From assembly GCA_002291845.1 (NCBI GenBank), contig DBAU01000069.1:33909-85583 (forward strand): a DNA stretch of 51,675 nt, given 5' to 3'. The notes under the pieces were generated by a model. That model did no database searches, was not told where the DNA came from, and saw only the letters and a list, made by a program, of their open reading frames with translations. Shown piece by piece: positions 18,357 to 26,499 of the stretch (positions within the stretch are counted from its first letter, which is position 1; every line of letters starts with the position of its first letter). This DNA comes from Alphaproteobacteria bacterium UBA1002 (GTDB taxonomy: Bacteria; Pseudomonadota; Alphaproteobacteria; Rickettsiales; UBA998). The position numbers and the translations under genes are program-made.

Positions 18357-20202
18357 CTTCTTGTCGTTGACGAAGATAAGAGAGTAATGCCACTAGCGCC
18401 GCTGGCGTCACGCCTGGTACACGCGAGGCTGCCCCAAAGGTCTGTGGTTTAGCAAGGCTCAATTTTTCCTTCATTTCATTAGAAAGCGAAGGGACGGATG
18501 CGTAATCCAGATTCTCGGGTAATACGAGATGTTCGTCTTTTAAAAACCGCTCAATGTCGATGGCCTGCCGTTCGATATAGCCCCGATACTTAGCGTCAAT
18601 CGTTAAGGCTTCGCGTGCTTTGGGTGTCGCGTCTTGCCATGTGGGAACGAGGGCGCCCATCGTGGCGGTGTCGACTTGTTCATATCCAAGAAGTTCAAAC
18701 GCTGATCGACGTACTCCATCTTGATTCAAATGAACACCATGGTGTGTCAGCATCGGGGGTGTAAAATAACTCTGTTCTAGCTGTCGCCGTAAGGTTGCGT
18801 ATGCTGATTGATAGAAGGAGTACGCCTCCCATCGTCGGTCATGTACCAAACCGCATGCATGCCCTCGCGCCGTTAAACGACGGTCAGCATTATCCGCGCG
18901 AATGGATAGTCGATATTCCGAACGGGATGTGAACATGCGATAGGGTTCTGGTGCGCCATGAAGGGTAAGATCGTCGATCATCACACCGATCAACGCCTCG
19001 GCGCGCGTTAGTGTGAAGCGATCACCGTGTTGCCGTAGCGCTGCATTTGTCCCTGCAATGAGCCCCTGACCTGCCGCCTCCTCATAGCCGGTGGTGCCAT
19101 TGATTTGCCCCGCTAAAAAGAGGCCGCGAAGCTTTTTTGTCTCCAGGGTGGGATAAAGTTCGCGCGGATCAACATAGTCATACTCAACGGCATAGGCAGG
19201 GCGGAGAATAACTGCCTCTTCGAGGCCTGGTATGGAGTGGATAATTTTGCGTTGAATGGCCTCTCCAAAAGAAGTGGATATACCATTGGGATAGACGGTA
19301 TCGTCATCCAGACCCTCGGGTTCTAAGAAAATCTGGTGCGAGTTTTTGTCGGCGAAACGAACAATTTTATCTTCGACCGACGGGCAATAGCGTGGCCCGC
19401 GTCCCTGAATCTTGCCGCCATACAGGGGATTTTCATGCAAATGGTCGCGGATAATCGCGTGGGTTGCTTCGGTGGTACGGGTGATGGCGCACTGTATTTG
19501 AGGTAGCGTGATGGCATCGGTTAGCGATGAGAAGGGTTCCGGATGCTCATCGCCCGGTTGTTTCTCAAGTATCTCCCACCGTATGGTGCGCCCATCCAAA
19601 CGCGGGGGGGTGCCCGTTTTTAGACGCCCTAAACGAAACCCAAGTGAGAGGAGAGAAGGGGACAGTCCGCGCGATGGCGCTTCACCAAGCCTCCCGGCAG
19701 CGCGCTGCTCATGACCAATATGGATCATGCCGTTAAGGAATGTACCCGATGTCAGGACCACCGACGGGGAATGGTATACGCTCTTCTTACCACGAACACC
19801 TTTCATTTCACCATTCTCATGTAGTAGCTCTAGGGCCTCATCAGAGAGAAGTGTTAGATTCTTGTATTCAGCGAGTATGCGCTGGACGGCATCGCGATAC
19901 AAACGGCGATCGGCTTGTGCCCGTGGGCCCCAGACGGCTGGACCTTTAGACCGGTTAAGCATCTTATAGTGAATGCCTGCTTGGTCGATGGCGCGTCCCA
20001 TCACACCGTCTAGCGCGTCCACTTCTTTTACCAGGGTTCCTTTACCAACCCCCCCAATTGCAGGGTTGCAGGACATTTCTCCAATTTTTGACACATCCAT
20101 CGTCATCAGTGCGGTTCGTGCACCGACGCGCGCCGCCGCCGCCGCCGCCTCCGTGCCCGCGTGTCCCCCGCCGATCACAATAACATCAAAATCCTGTTCC
20201 AT
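18349..20202 (-). CDS. mnmG: tRNA uridine 5-carboxymethylaminomethyl modification enzyme MnmG
   Basis: MnmG (GidA) is the FAD-dependent partner of MnmE in making the cmnm5 group at U34 of tRNAs. The protein is 617 residues, the usual length. The FAD-binding GGGHAGTEAAAAAARVG is at the N-terminus; other family motifs are CNPAIGGVGKGTLVKEVDAL, LTSGTFLNGMIHIG and GLFLAGQINGTTGYEEAAGQ. Its ribosome site (GTGGA, about five bases before the ATG) is supplied by the parS palindrome upstream. It overlaps rsmG by 8 bp. Confidence 0.98.
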   Translation of the reverse strand: MEQDFDVIVIGGGHAGTEAAAAAARVGARTALMTMDVSKIGEMSCNPAIGGVGKGTLVKEVDALDGVMGRAIDQAGIHYKMLNRSKGPAVWGPRAQADRRLYRDAVQRILAEYKNLTLLSDEALELLHENGEMKGVRGKKSVYHSPSVVLTSGTFLNGMIHIGHEQRAAGRLGEAPSRGLSPSLLSLGFRLGRLKTGTPPRLDGRTIRWEILEKQPGDEHPEPFSSLTDAITLPQIQCAITRTTEATHAIIRDHLHENPLYGGKIQGRGPRYCPSVEDKIVRFADKNSHQIFLEPEGLDDDTVYPNGISTSFGEAIQRKIIHSIPGLEEAVILRPAYAVEYDYVDPRELYPTLETKKLRGLFLAGQINGTTGYEEAAGQGLIAGTNAALRQHGDRFTLTRAEALIGVMIDDLTLHGAPEPYRMFTSRSEYRLSIRADNADRRLTARGHACGLVHDRRWEAYSFYQSAYATLRRQLEQSYFTPPMLTHHGVHLNQDGVRRSAFELLGYEQVDTATMGALVPTWQDATPKAREALTIDAKYRGYIERQAIDIERFLKDEHLVLPENLDYASVPSLSNEMKEKLSLAKPQTFGAASRVPGVTPAALVALLSYLRQRQEVA

Positions 20203-20204
20203 AC

Positions 20205-20220
20205 TGTTCCACGTGAAACA
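20205..20220. promoter_or_regulatory. parS: parS site 2 (mnmE-mnmG spacer)
   Basis: The sequence TGTTCCACGTGAAACA fits the parS consensus TGTTNCACGTGAAACA, with one asymmetric position relative to the perfect palindrome. It fills nearly the whole 18 bp spacer between the mnmE stop and the mnmG start. On the minus strand it also contributes the GTGGAA that serves as the likely Shine-Dalgarno of mnmG. Confidence 0.93.
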
Positions 20221-21579
20221 TTACTTTCCCAAGCAGAAAGCACTAAACACCACATCTAGTATGTCATCTACACCTACTACGCCAATGACGGTAGAGAGCG
20301 CCCGAATACTGAGTCGTATATCCTCTGCCTTTAAGGTCAGGTCATCTACCTCCGTTGCGCGCACGAGATGATGTTGCGCCAACACGAGTGCTTCCCGGTG
20401 CCTTGCTCGCGCAAGGAGTGCATCCTCACTGTCGCAAAAGTCGCACAACATACGAGATTTCAGTGCTTCAAGCAACGCAGGAATGCCCTCACCCGATCGG
20501 GCAGAAAGGGCTAACGGTGCCGGGCCTGTCCAGCCATCCAGTTGCTTCGGGGCCGGACCAGCCTCATCGGTTTTGGTCCATAGAACAAAGTCTCCGGGGC
20601 GCGCATCACTCCATAAGCTTTGTTGCGACGTGTGTTCCTGTGTCGGGTCAAACAGCCAAAGTCTAAGCTGTGCTTGCTCGGCATAGTGACGTGCTCGGCG
20701 TATGCCTTCTTGTTCGATGGTGTCTGTCGTGTCGCGTAAACCGGCGGTATCCGCCAGAAGCATCAAATGGCCTTCAAGATTAAGACGAACTTCCAGAACA
20801 TCGCGTGTTGTGCCAGCCGCCGGCGTGACGATGGCAACATCCCGCTGAGCAAGTGCATTCAATAAGGACGATTTTCCTGCATTGGGCACCCCCAGTAGCA
20901 CAACGCGGTAACCCTCACGCACGATTTCCCCGCGATGCGCATGCGCAAGCAGCGCGGCGATCTGCTGCCGGACGCTGCCAAGTTCCTCACTCCACACGTC
21001 CATTACATCTGCCTGCAAATCTTCATCGGGGAAATCAAGATACGCTTCGACATAGGCCAGTGTCTTGAGCAGCGAAGCTCGTAATTCCTCGCATCGCGTG
21101 GAGAGTGCGCCCTCCATCAGGCGGAGTGCTTGCCGACGCTGCGATTCGGTTTCGGCATCAATCAAATCCGCCAAGCCCTCCAGTTCCGTCAAATCCAGTT
21201 TGCGATGCTCAAATGCCCGGCGTGCAAATTCCCCCGGCTGCGCTAATCGCACATCAGGAAGCGCCGTTAACGCATCCAGAAGCGCAGAAACCACGGCGTG
21301 GCTACCATGGACCTGAAACTCGACAACATCCTCTCCAGTAAAGCTTTGCGGGCCGGGGAAAAAGAGCACCAGTCCCTGATCTAACAGCTCGCCCGTTTGT
21401 GGATGATGTAGTCGCCGTAAACTGGCCAGCCGGGCCGTTGGTCTCATGCTTCCGCATAGCGCATCCAACGCACGCGTGGCCTGCGGGCCGGAAAGCCGCA
21501 GCACGGCAACGCCCGCCCGCCCAGAAGCAGTCGCAGGGGCGACGATGGTCTCTCGGGAATCAGCTTGCATCGTGTTCAC
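20221..21579 (-). CDS. mnmE: tRNA modification GTPase MnmE
   Basis: MnmE (TrmE) is the GTPase that works with MnmG on U34 of tRNA. The protein is 452 residues with an N-terminal tetrahydrofolate-binding domain, a helical domain and an inserted G domain (G1 GVPNAGKSS, G3 DTAGLRDTTDTIEQEG). The C-terminal CxGK motif (FCLGK) needed for modification is intact. It is the first gene of the minus-strand group running towards parB; a divergent oxidoreductase starts 53 bp upstream. hemE and rho, often found next to it in alphaproteobacteria, are absent here. Confidence 0.97.
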   Translation of the reverse strand: MNTMQADSRETIVAPATASGRAGVAVLRLSGPQATRALDALCGSMRPTARLASLRRLHHPQTGELLDQGLVLFFPGPQSFTGEDVVEFQVHGSHAVVSALLDALTALPDVRLAQPGEFARRAFEHRKLDLTELEGLADLIDAETESQRRQALRLMEGALSTRCEELRASLLKTLAYVEAYLDFPDEDLQADVMDVWSEELGSVRQQIAALLAHAHRGEIVREGYRVVLLGVPNAGKSSLLNALAQRDVAIVTPAAGTTRDVLEVRLNLEGHLMLLADTAGLRDTTDTIEQEGIRRARHYAEQAQLRLWLFDPTQEHTSQQSLWSDARPGDFVLWTKTDEAGPAPKQLDGWTGPAPLALSARSGEGIPALLEALKSRMLCDFCDSEDALLARARHREALVLAQHHLVRATEVDDLTLKAEDIRLSIRALSTVIGVVGVDDILDVVFSAFCLGK

Positions 21580-21631
21580 GGGCGCTTACATACTACCGCA
21601 CGCCGAAAAACACAAACCTAGCGAGTCTGCC

Positions 21632-22621
21632 ATGCCCTATGCCATCCGCGTCCATCAGCACGGTGGCCCTTCTGCGCTGCGCTGGGAGCCGGTGGAGGTG
21701 GCGGCGCCTGCAGGTGCTCAGGTCCGGCTGCGGCAGACTGCTGTCGGGTTGAATTTCATCGATACGTATCACCGCTCCGGGCTTTACCCGGTTCCCGGCC
21801 AGCCGTTTGTTCCGGGGCTGGAAGGGGCAGGGGTGGTTGAGGCCATCGGCCCGGCCGTCAAAAGCCTGAAGCCAGGAGATTCGGTGATGTATTGTAAGGG
21901 GCCGATCGGGGCCTATGCCACGCACCGCCTGATAGAGGAGGACGACCTGTTGCGCCTTCCGCAGGGCGTTGCACCCGAGCAGGCGGCGGCCTGCCTACTG
22001 CGCGGCTGCACGGCGTTTATGCTGTTACAGCGCACATTCGTGGTGCAGGCGGGGATGTCTGTGCTGGTGCATGCAGCGGCGGGAGGCGTGGGGGCACTGG
22101 TGGCGCAATGGGCGGCGCATCTGGGGGCACGGGTCATCGGCACGGTTGGACATGCCTCAAAAGCCTCGCTAGCGGCCTCTAATGGCTGCGAAACGGTACT
22201 GGTGCTACCGGAGGAGCCCGACTGGCCGGCGCGCGTGCGCACGCTGACCGACGGGCAGGGCTGTAATGTGGTCTATGATGGCGTCGGGAAAGATACGTTT
22301 ACCGGCTCACTGGATAGTTTACGCCGCTTTGGCCTGATGGTGAGCTTTGGGCAGTCCTCCGGTCCGGTACCAGCGCTTGATCCGCTGGCGCTGATGCAGC
22401 GCGGCTCCTTGTTTCTCACGCGTCCGTCGCTGCGTGATTACATAGCCGAAACTATCGAGTATGGCACAGCCGCAGCGGCGTTTTTTGACCTGCTTTTACG
22501 GGGCGTGCTGAAGGTGCCCATCGGCCAAAGCTATTACCTCTCCGATGCGGCGACCGCCCATGCCGATCTCGAAGGCCGCCGAACCACCGGGGCCAGCGTG
22601 CTGATTGTTGATCCTCAATAA
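21632..22621 (+). CDS. NADPH:quinone oxidoreductase family protein (zinc-free MDR)
   Basis: This 329-residue medium-chain dehydrogenase/reductase is of the quinone oxidoreductase type. The start is the ATG at 21632 (MPYAIRVHQHGGP). The N-terminal GroES-like domain has LNFIDTYHRSGLYPVPGQPF and the GLEGAGVVEAIGP loop, and the cofactor domain has VHAAAGGVGALVAQWA. The zinc ligands of alcohol dehydrogenases are missing, as expected for quinone reductases. It is transcribed alone, divergent from mnmE and convergent with yejF (18 bp between stops). Confidence 0.9.
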   Translation: MPYAIRVHQHGGPSALRWEPVEVAAPAGAQVRLRQTAVGLNFIDTYHRSGLYPVPGQPFVPGLEGAGVVEAIGPAVKSLKPGDSVMYCKGPIGAYATHRLIEEDDLLRLPQGVAPEQAAACLLRGCTAFMLLQRTFVVQAGMSVLVHAAAGGVGALVAQWAAHLGARVIGTVGHASKASLAASNGCETVLVLPEEPDWPARVRTLTDGQGCNVVYDGVGKDTFTGSLDSLRRFGLMVSFGQSSGPVPALDPLALMQRGSLFLTRPSLRDYIAETIEYGTAAAAFFDLLLRGVLKVPIGQSYYLSDAATAHADLEGRRTTGASVLIVDPQ

Positions 22622-22639
22622 GGCTCCGCCTGCAGGATT

Positions 22640-24229
22640 TCAGCCGTTTTTATGCAGGTAGGCGGCGCGCAAAAGATCCTGGGTGTAGGGGTGCTTCGGG
22701 TGGTCGAACAGCGCTTCGGTTTCCCCCTGCTCCACGATGCGGCCCTGCCGCATGACGATGATGCGGTGAGCGATGGCGCGGATGACGCGTAAATCATGGC
22801 TGATAAACAGATAGCTCGTCCGTCGTCGCGCCTGCATTTCCTTCAGCAGCGCAATGATTTGGGCCTGCAGGGAAAGATCCAGCGCGGAAGTTGGCTCATC
22901 AAGCACCACCAGCTCTGGCTCCAGAATCATCGCACGGGCGATGTTAATGCGCTGGCGCTGGCCGCCGCTGAATTCATGCGGGTAGCGGTTGCGCATTTCC
23001 GCTTCCAGTCCGACCTCACGCAGGATGTCGATGACGCGGGTTTTGCGCTGTTTATGCGTCAGTAGCGGCTCATGCACCGATAAGCCCTCAGCGATAATCT
23101 CGCCAATGTTCATGCGCGGGTTCAGGCTGGCAAAAGGATCCTGGAAGACAAACTGCAGCTTGCGGCGCAGGGGACGCAGCTCACGGGTGTTAAGCGCACT
23201 GATCTCCGTGCCCTGATAGGCGATGGACCCTGTCGAGCGTATCAGCCGCAGCAGCGCCAGCCCTAGCGTGGTTTTACCGGAGCCGGATTCACCGACGATG
23301 CCCAGCGTCTCGCCCGGCTGCACGGCCAGATCGGTTGGCTCCAGCGCGACGGTCACAGCCGGTGGTTTCCACAGGCCCCGACGGCTGCTATAGCGTACGC
23401 TCACCTGCCGGGCGATGAGCGTGGGCGCGCCGCCCGCAGGCAGCGGAACGGCATGGCCGCTTGGCTCGCTCGCCAGCAAATGCTGGGTGTAGGGGTGCGC
23501 AGGCGTGGCAAACACCGCCGCGGTATCGCCGTGTTCAACGATTTCTCCGTAGCGCATGATGGCCACCCGGTCGGCGGCGTGGCGTACCAGCGTTAAATCA
23601 TGCGTAATTAACAAGATGGCAAGGCCAAGGCGTTGCTGGAGGTCCTTGAGTAGCGCGATGATCTGCGCCTGCAGCGTCACATCGAGCGCGGTGGTGGGCT
23701 CATCGGCGATCAGCAGATGCGGATTATTGGCCAGCGCCATCGCAATCATGACCCGCTGGCGCTCCCCGCCACTCAACTCATGCGGGTAAGCGTGAAGGCG
23801 ATTTCGCAGCTTGTCGAGCCCGACTAAGCCCAGCAATTCCTGCACGCGGGCTCGGATTTCAATTTCACGCAGCGGTTGATGAAAGCGGATCATTTCAGCG
23901 ATCTGCTTGCCGATGGAATGTAGCGGATTGAGCGCCGACATCGGCTCCTGAAAAATCATCGCCATATCGTCGCCGCGCAGCTGGCGCAGTTCTTTTTCCG
24001 GCAAACCCAGCAGTTCGCGGCCGTTAAAGCGGATGCTGCCAGCGGGGTAGCTGACGCGCTGGCGGTCATGCAGCTGCATCAGGGAGAGGGCGGTCACCGA
24101 CTTACCCGAGCCGGATTCGCCAACCAGCGCCAGCATCTCGCCCTTTTCAATGTGAAAGGATACGCCCTTAACCACGGGCTGCGTGCCCGTGAAGGCCACC
24201 TGTAGGTTTTCAACGGCTAGCAGGCTCAT
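22640..24229 (-). CDS. yejF: Peptide ABC transporter, dual ATP-binding protein YejF
   Basis: This protein of about 529 residues has two ABC cassettes in one chain, the form used by the YejABEF peptide importer (oligopeptides, microcin C-like compounds). The start is the ATG at 24229 (MSLLAVENLQVAF), which overlaps the yejE stop by 4 bp. Cassette 1 has Walker A GESGSGKS at 37-44 and LSGGERQR; cassette 2 has GESGSGKTTLG and FSGGQRQR, each followed by LLIADEPTTALD- or VVLDEPTSALD-type Walker B sequences. It energises the YejB/YejE pore. Confidence 0.94.
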   Translation of the reverse strand: MSLLAVENLQVAFTGTQPVVKGVSFHIEKGEMLALVGESGSGKSVTALSLMQLHDRQRVSYPAGSIRFNGRELLGLPEKELRQLRGDDMAMIFQEPMSALNPLHSIGKQIAEMIRFHQPLREIEIRARVQELLGLVGLDKLRNRLHAYPHELSGGERQRVMIAMALANNPHLLIADEPTTALDVTLQAQIIALLKDLQQRLGLAILLITHDLTLVRHAADRVAIMRYGEIVEHGDTAAVFATPAHPYTQHLLASEPSGHAVPLPAGGAPTLIARQVSVRYSSRRGLWKPPAVTVALEPTDLAVQPGETLGIVGESGSGKTTLGLALLRLIRSTGSIAYQGTEISALNTRELRPLRRKLQFVFQDPFASLNPRMNIGEIIAEGLSVHEPLLTHKQRKTRVIDILREVGLEAEMRNRYPHEFSGGQRQRINIARAMILEPELVVLDEPTSALDLSLQAQIIALLKEMQARRRTSYLFISHDLRVIRAIAHRIIVMRQGRIVEQGETEALFDHPKHPYTQDLLRAAYLHKNG

Positions 24230-25284
24230 GCAGGCCCGCCTTTCACCGCCAAAGGCACCCCGCTGGCGCGTCCCTTGTAAGGATTCAGCGCGTCGCGCAG
24301 CCCTTCGCCGATGAAGATCATCAGCACCAGCAGGGCAGCCACCACCACGAATCCGGTGATACCCAGCCACGGAGCCAGCGGGTTGGTCTTGCCCTGCGCC
24401 AGCAATTCACCCAGCGACGGGGAGCCGGGTGGCAGGCCGAAGCCGAGGAAATCCAGCGAGGTAAGCGTGGTCACTGCCGCCGTCAGCTTGAACGGCAGGA
24501 AGGTCAGCGCCGCCACCAGCGCGTTAGGCAGCACGTGGCGCAGCATGATCACCCGCTCGCGCACGCCGAGCGCCCGAGCAGCCCGCACATAATCCAGGTT
24601 GCGGGCACGCAGGAATTCTGCGCGCACCACGCCGACCAGCGAGGTCCACGAAAACAGTAGCAACAGGCCCAGCAGCCACCAGAAATTCGGCTCCACGAAG
24701 CTGGCAAGAATGATGAGCATGAACAGCATCGGCAATCCCTGCCAGATTTCGATCAGCCGTTGCAGGGCGAGGTCCACCCATCCGCCGAAATAGCCCTGCA
24801 CGGCGCCGGCCAGGATGCCAATGGCGCTGCTGCAAATGGTAAGGCTCAGCGCGAACAGGACGGAGAGCCGGAAGCCGTAAATCAGGCGGGCCAGCACATC
24901 GCGCCCCTGATCATCCACGCCGAGCAGGTTCACCTCGCTGGGCGGTGAGGGGGCGCGGTCGATGGCGAAATTGATGGTCTGATGGTCAAACGGCAGTGGC
25001 GGCATCACCATCCAACCCTCCGCGAGGATTTTCTCGACGATGTATGGGTCTTTGTAGTCTGCTTCGGTTTCGAAGTCGCCGCCGAAGGTGGTCTCGGGGT
25101 AATAGAACAATACCGGAAAGTAGAGTGTATCCCGGTAAGACAGCACGATGGGTTCGTCATTGGCAAGGAATTCCGCGGGCAACGATGCGCCGAAGAGCAG
25201 CAGGAAAATCCAGAATGACCAAAAGCCCCGTTTATGGGCTCTGAAGGCCTGAAGGCGCCTGCGGGTAACCGGAGAGAGCCTCAT
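24226..25284 (-). CDS. yejE: Peptide ABC transporter permease YejE
   Basis: This inner-membrane permease of about 352 residues is of the OppC/DppC type. The start is the ATG at 25284 (MRLSPVTRRRLQAFRAHKRG), preceded by GGGAGG eight bases upstream; the longer open frame reaching 25368 would include the intergenic hairpins. The family pattern is an N-terminal membrane segment, a large periplasmic region containing NLLGVDDQGRDVLARLIYG, and the cytoplasmic EAA loop (EFLRARNLDYVRAARALGV). It is separated from yejB by an unusual 105 bp region with three hairpins. Confidence 0.94.
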   Translation of the reverse strand: MRLSPVTRRRLQAFRAHKRGFWSFWIFLLLFGASLPAEFLANDEPIVLSYRDTLYFPVLFYYPETTFGGDFETEADYKDPYIVEKILAEGWMVMPPLPFDHQTINFAIDRAPSPPSEVNLLGVDDQGRDVLARLIYGFRLSVLFALSLTICSSAIGILAGAVQGYFGGWVDLALQRLIEIWQGLPMLFMLIILASFVEPNFWWLLGLLLLFSWTSLVGVVRAEFLRARNLDYVRAARALGVRERVIMLRHVLPNALVAALTFLPFKLTAAVTTLTSLDFLGFGLPPGSPSLGELLAQGKTNPLAPWLGITGFVVVAALLVLMIFIGEGLRDALNPYKGRASGVPLAVKGGPA

Positions 25285-25313
25285 ATTGTTTCGCCTCCCA
25301 GCGCGCAAATTTG

Positions 25314-25368
25314 GGGCCTTTTTGAAGGCCCGCTGACAGGCTGCACCTGTGCGTGCCTTTCCAGGCAC
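25314..25368 (-). other. Three consecutive stem-loops in the yejB-yejE intercistronic region
   Basis: Within the 105 bp between yejB and yejE there are three adjacent perfect hairpins: GGGCCTT/AAGGCCC with a 4-base loop (25314-25331), ACAGG/CCTGT with a 5-base loop (25336-25350), and GTGCCT/AGGCAC with a 4-base loop (25353-25368). No U-run follows on the minus strand, so they are not an ordinary terminator. A role in mRNA processing, stability or attenuation is an inference. Confidence 0.6.
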
Positions 25369-25389
25369 AGCTGTTGCTTAAGGAACGCA

Positions 25390-26499
25390 CTAAACATCAC
25401 GCCTCTCAAAGTCGATGCGGGGATCGATGACGGTGTAGAGCAGGTCGCTGAGCAGGCTGAGCACCAGGCTGAGCAGCGTGAAGATAAACAGCGTGCCAAA
25501 CATCACCGGGTAATCGCGGCTGACCGCGGATTCAAAGGCCAGGAGCCCTAGCCCGTCCAGTGAGAAAATAATCTCAATCAGCAACGCGCCGGTGAAAAAT
25601 ATCCGCATGAGCTGCATGGGGAACCCGGCAATGACAATCAGCATGGCATTACGGAACACATGGCCGTAAAGCACCCGGCGCGGCGTGAGGCCCTTGGCCC
25701 GCGCGGTAAGCACATAGAGCTTGTTCAGCTCGTCGAGGAAGGAGTTTTTGGTAAGCAGCGTCATGCTGGCAAACTCGCTGATGACCAGCGCGGTGAGGGG
25801 CAGGGTCAGGTGCCAGAGGTAATCTTTGATTTTGCCCCAGGTGGAGAGCTGGTCCCAATGATCCGAGGTCAGGCCACGCATGGGGAACCAGTCAAAATAG
25901 CTGCCTCCCGCGAATAAAATGATGAGCAGGATGCCAAACAGGAAGCTTGGAATGGCATACCCAATGAGGATGATCCAGCTCGTTGCGGCATCGAAACGGC
26001 TACCGTCCCGCATGGCTTTGGCAATGCCCAGCGGGATGGAAATCAGATACATCAGCAGCACTGTCCATAACCCGAGCGAGACAGAGACGGGCATTTTGTC
26101 GAGAATCAGATCGAGCACGGCGCGGTTACGGTAGAAACTCTCGCCGAAATCGAAATGCAGGTAGCTTTTCATCATCAGCAGGAAACGCTCATGGGCAGGC
26201 TTGTCGAAGCCAAACTGCTTTTTGATCTGCTCCAGCATCTCAGGATCAATCCCACGCGCGCTGCGCGACGCCTGCGAGGCATCCACCACGGCCGAGGTGT
26301 TCGCGGCCCCTTCATTCGCCCCTGCGCCGGTGAAACGTGCGGTCGCCCCTGCCGCAGCGGCGGCTGGATTGGTCAGTTTAAAGATCAGCTGATCCACCGG
26401 CCCGCCGGGTGCTGCCTGCACGATGACGAAATTGAGGATCATGATGCCAAGCAAAGTCGGAATCATCAGTAGCAGGCGGCGTAGGATATAGCTGATCAT
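25390..26499 (-). CDS. yejB: Peptide ABC transporter permease YejB
   Basis: This 369-residue permease of the OppB/DppB type forms the translocation pore with YejE. The start is the ATG at 26499 (MISYILRRLLLMIPTLLGIM), which overlaps the yejA stop by 4 bp. The N-terminal membrane segment and QAAPGGPVDQ are typical of the family; the periplasmic insert has an alanine-rich stretch near residues 48-75. The EAA loop reads LYVLTARAKGLTPRRVLYGHVF. The longer open frame up to 26643 lies inside yejA and is not used. Confidence 0.94.
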   Translation of the reverse strand: MISYILRRLLLMIPTLLGIMILNFVIVQAAPGGPVDQLIFKLTNPAAAAAGATARFTGAGANEGAANTSAVVDASQASRSARGIDPEMLEQIKKQFGFDKPAHERFLLMMKSYLHFDFGESFYRNRAVLDLILDKMPVSVSLGLWTVLLMYLISIPLGIAKAMRDGSRFDAATSWIILIGYAIPSFLFGILLIILFAGGSYFDWFPMRGLTSDHWDQLSTWGKIKDYLWHLTLPLTALVISEFASMTLLTKNSFLDELNKLYVLTARAKGLTPRRVLYGHVFRNAMLIVIAGFPMQLMRIFFTGALLIEIIFSLDGLGLLAFESAVSRDYPVMFGTLFIFTLLSLVLSLLSDLLYTVIDPRIDFERRDV

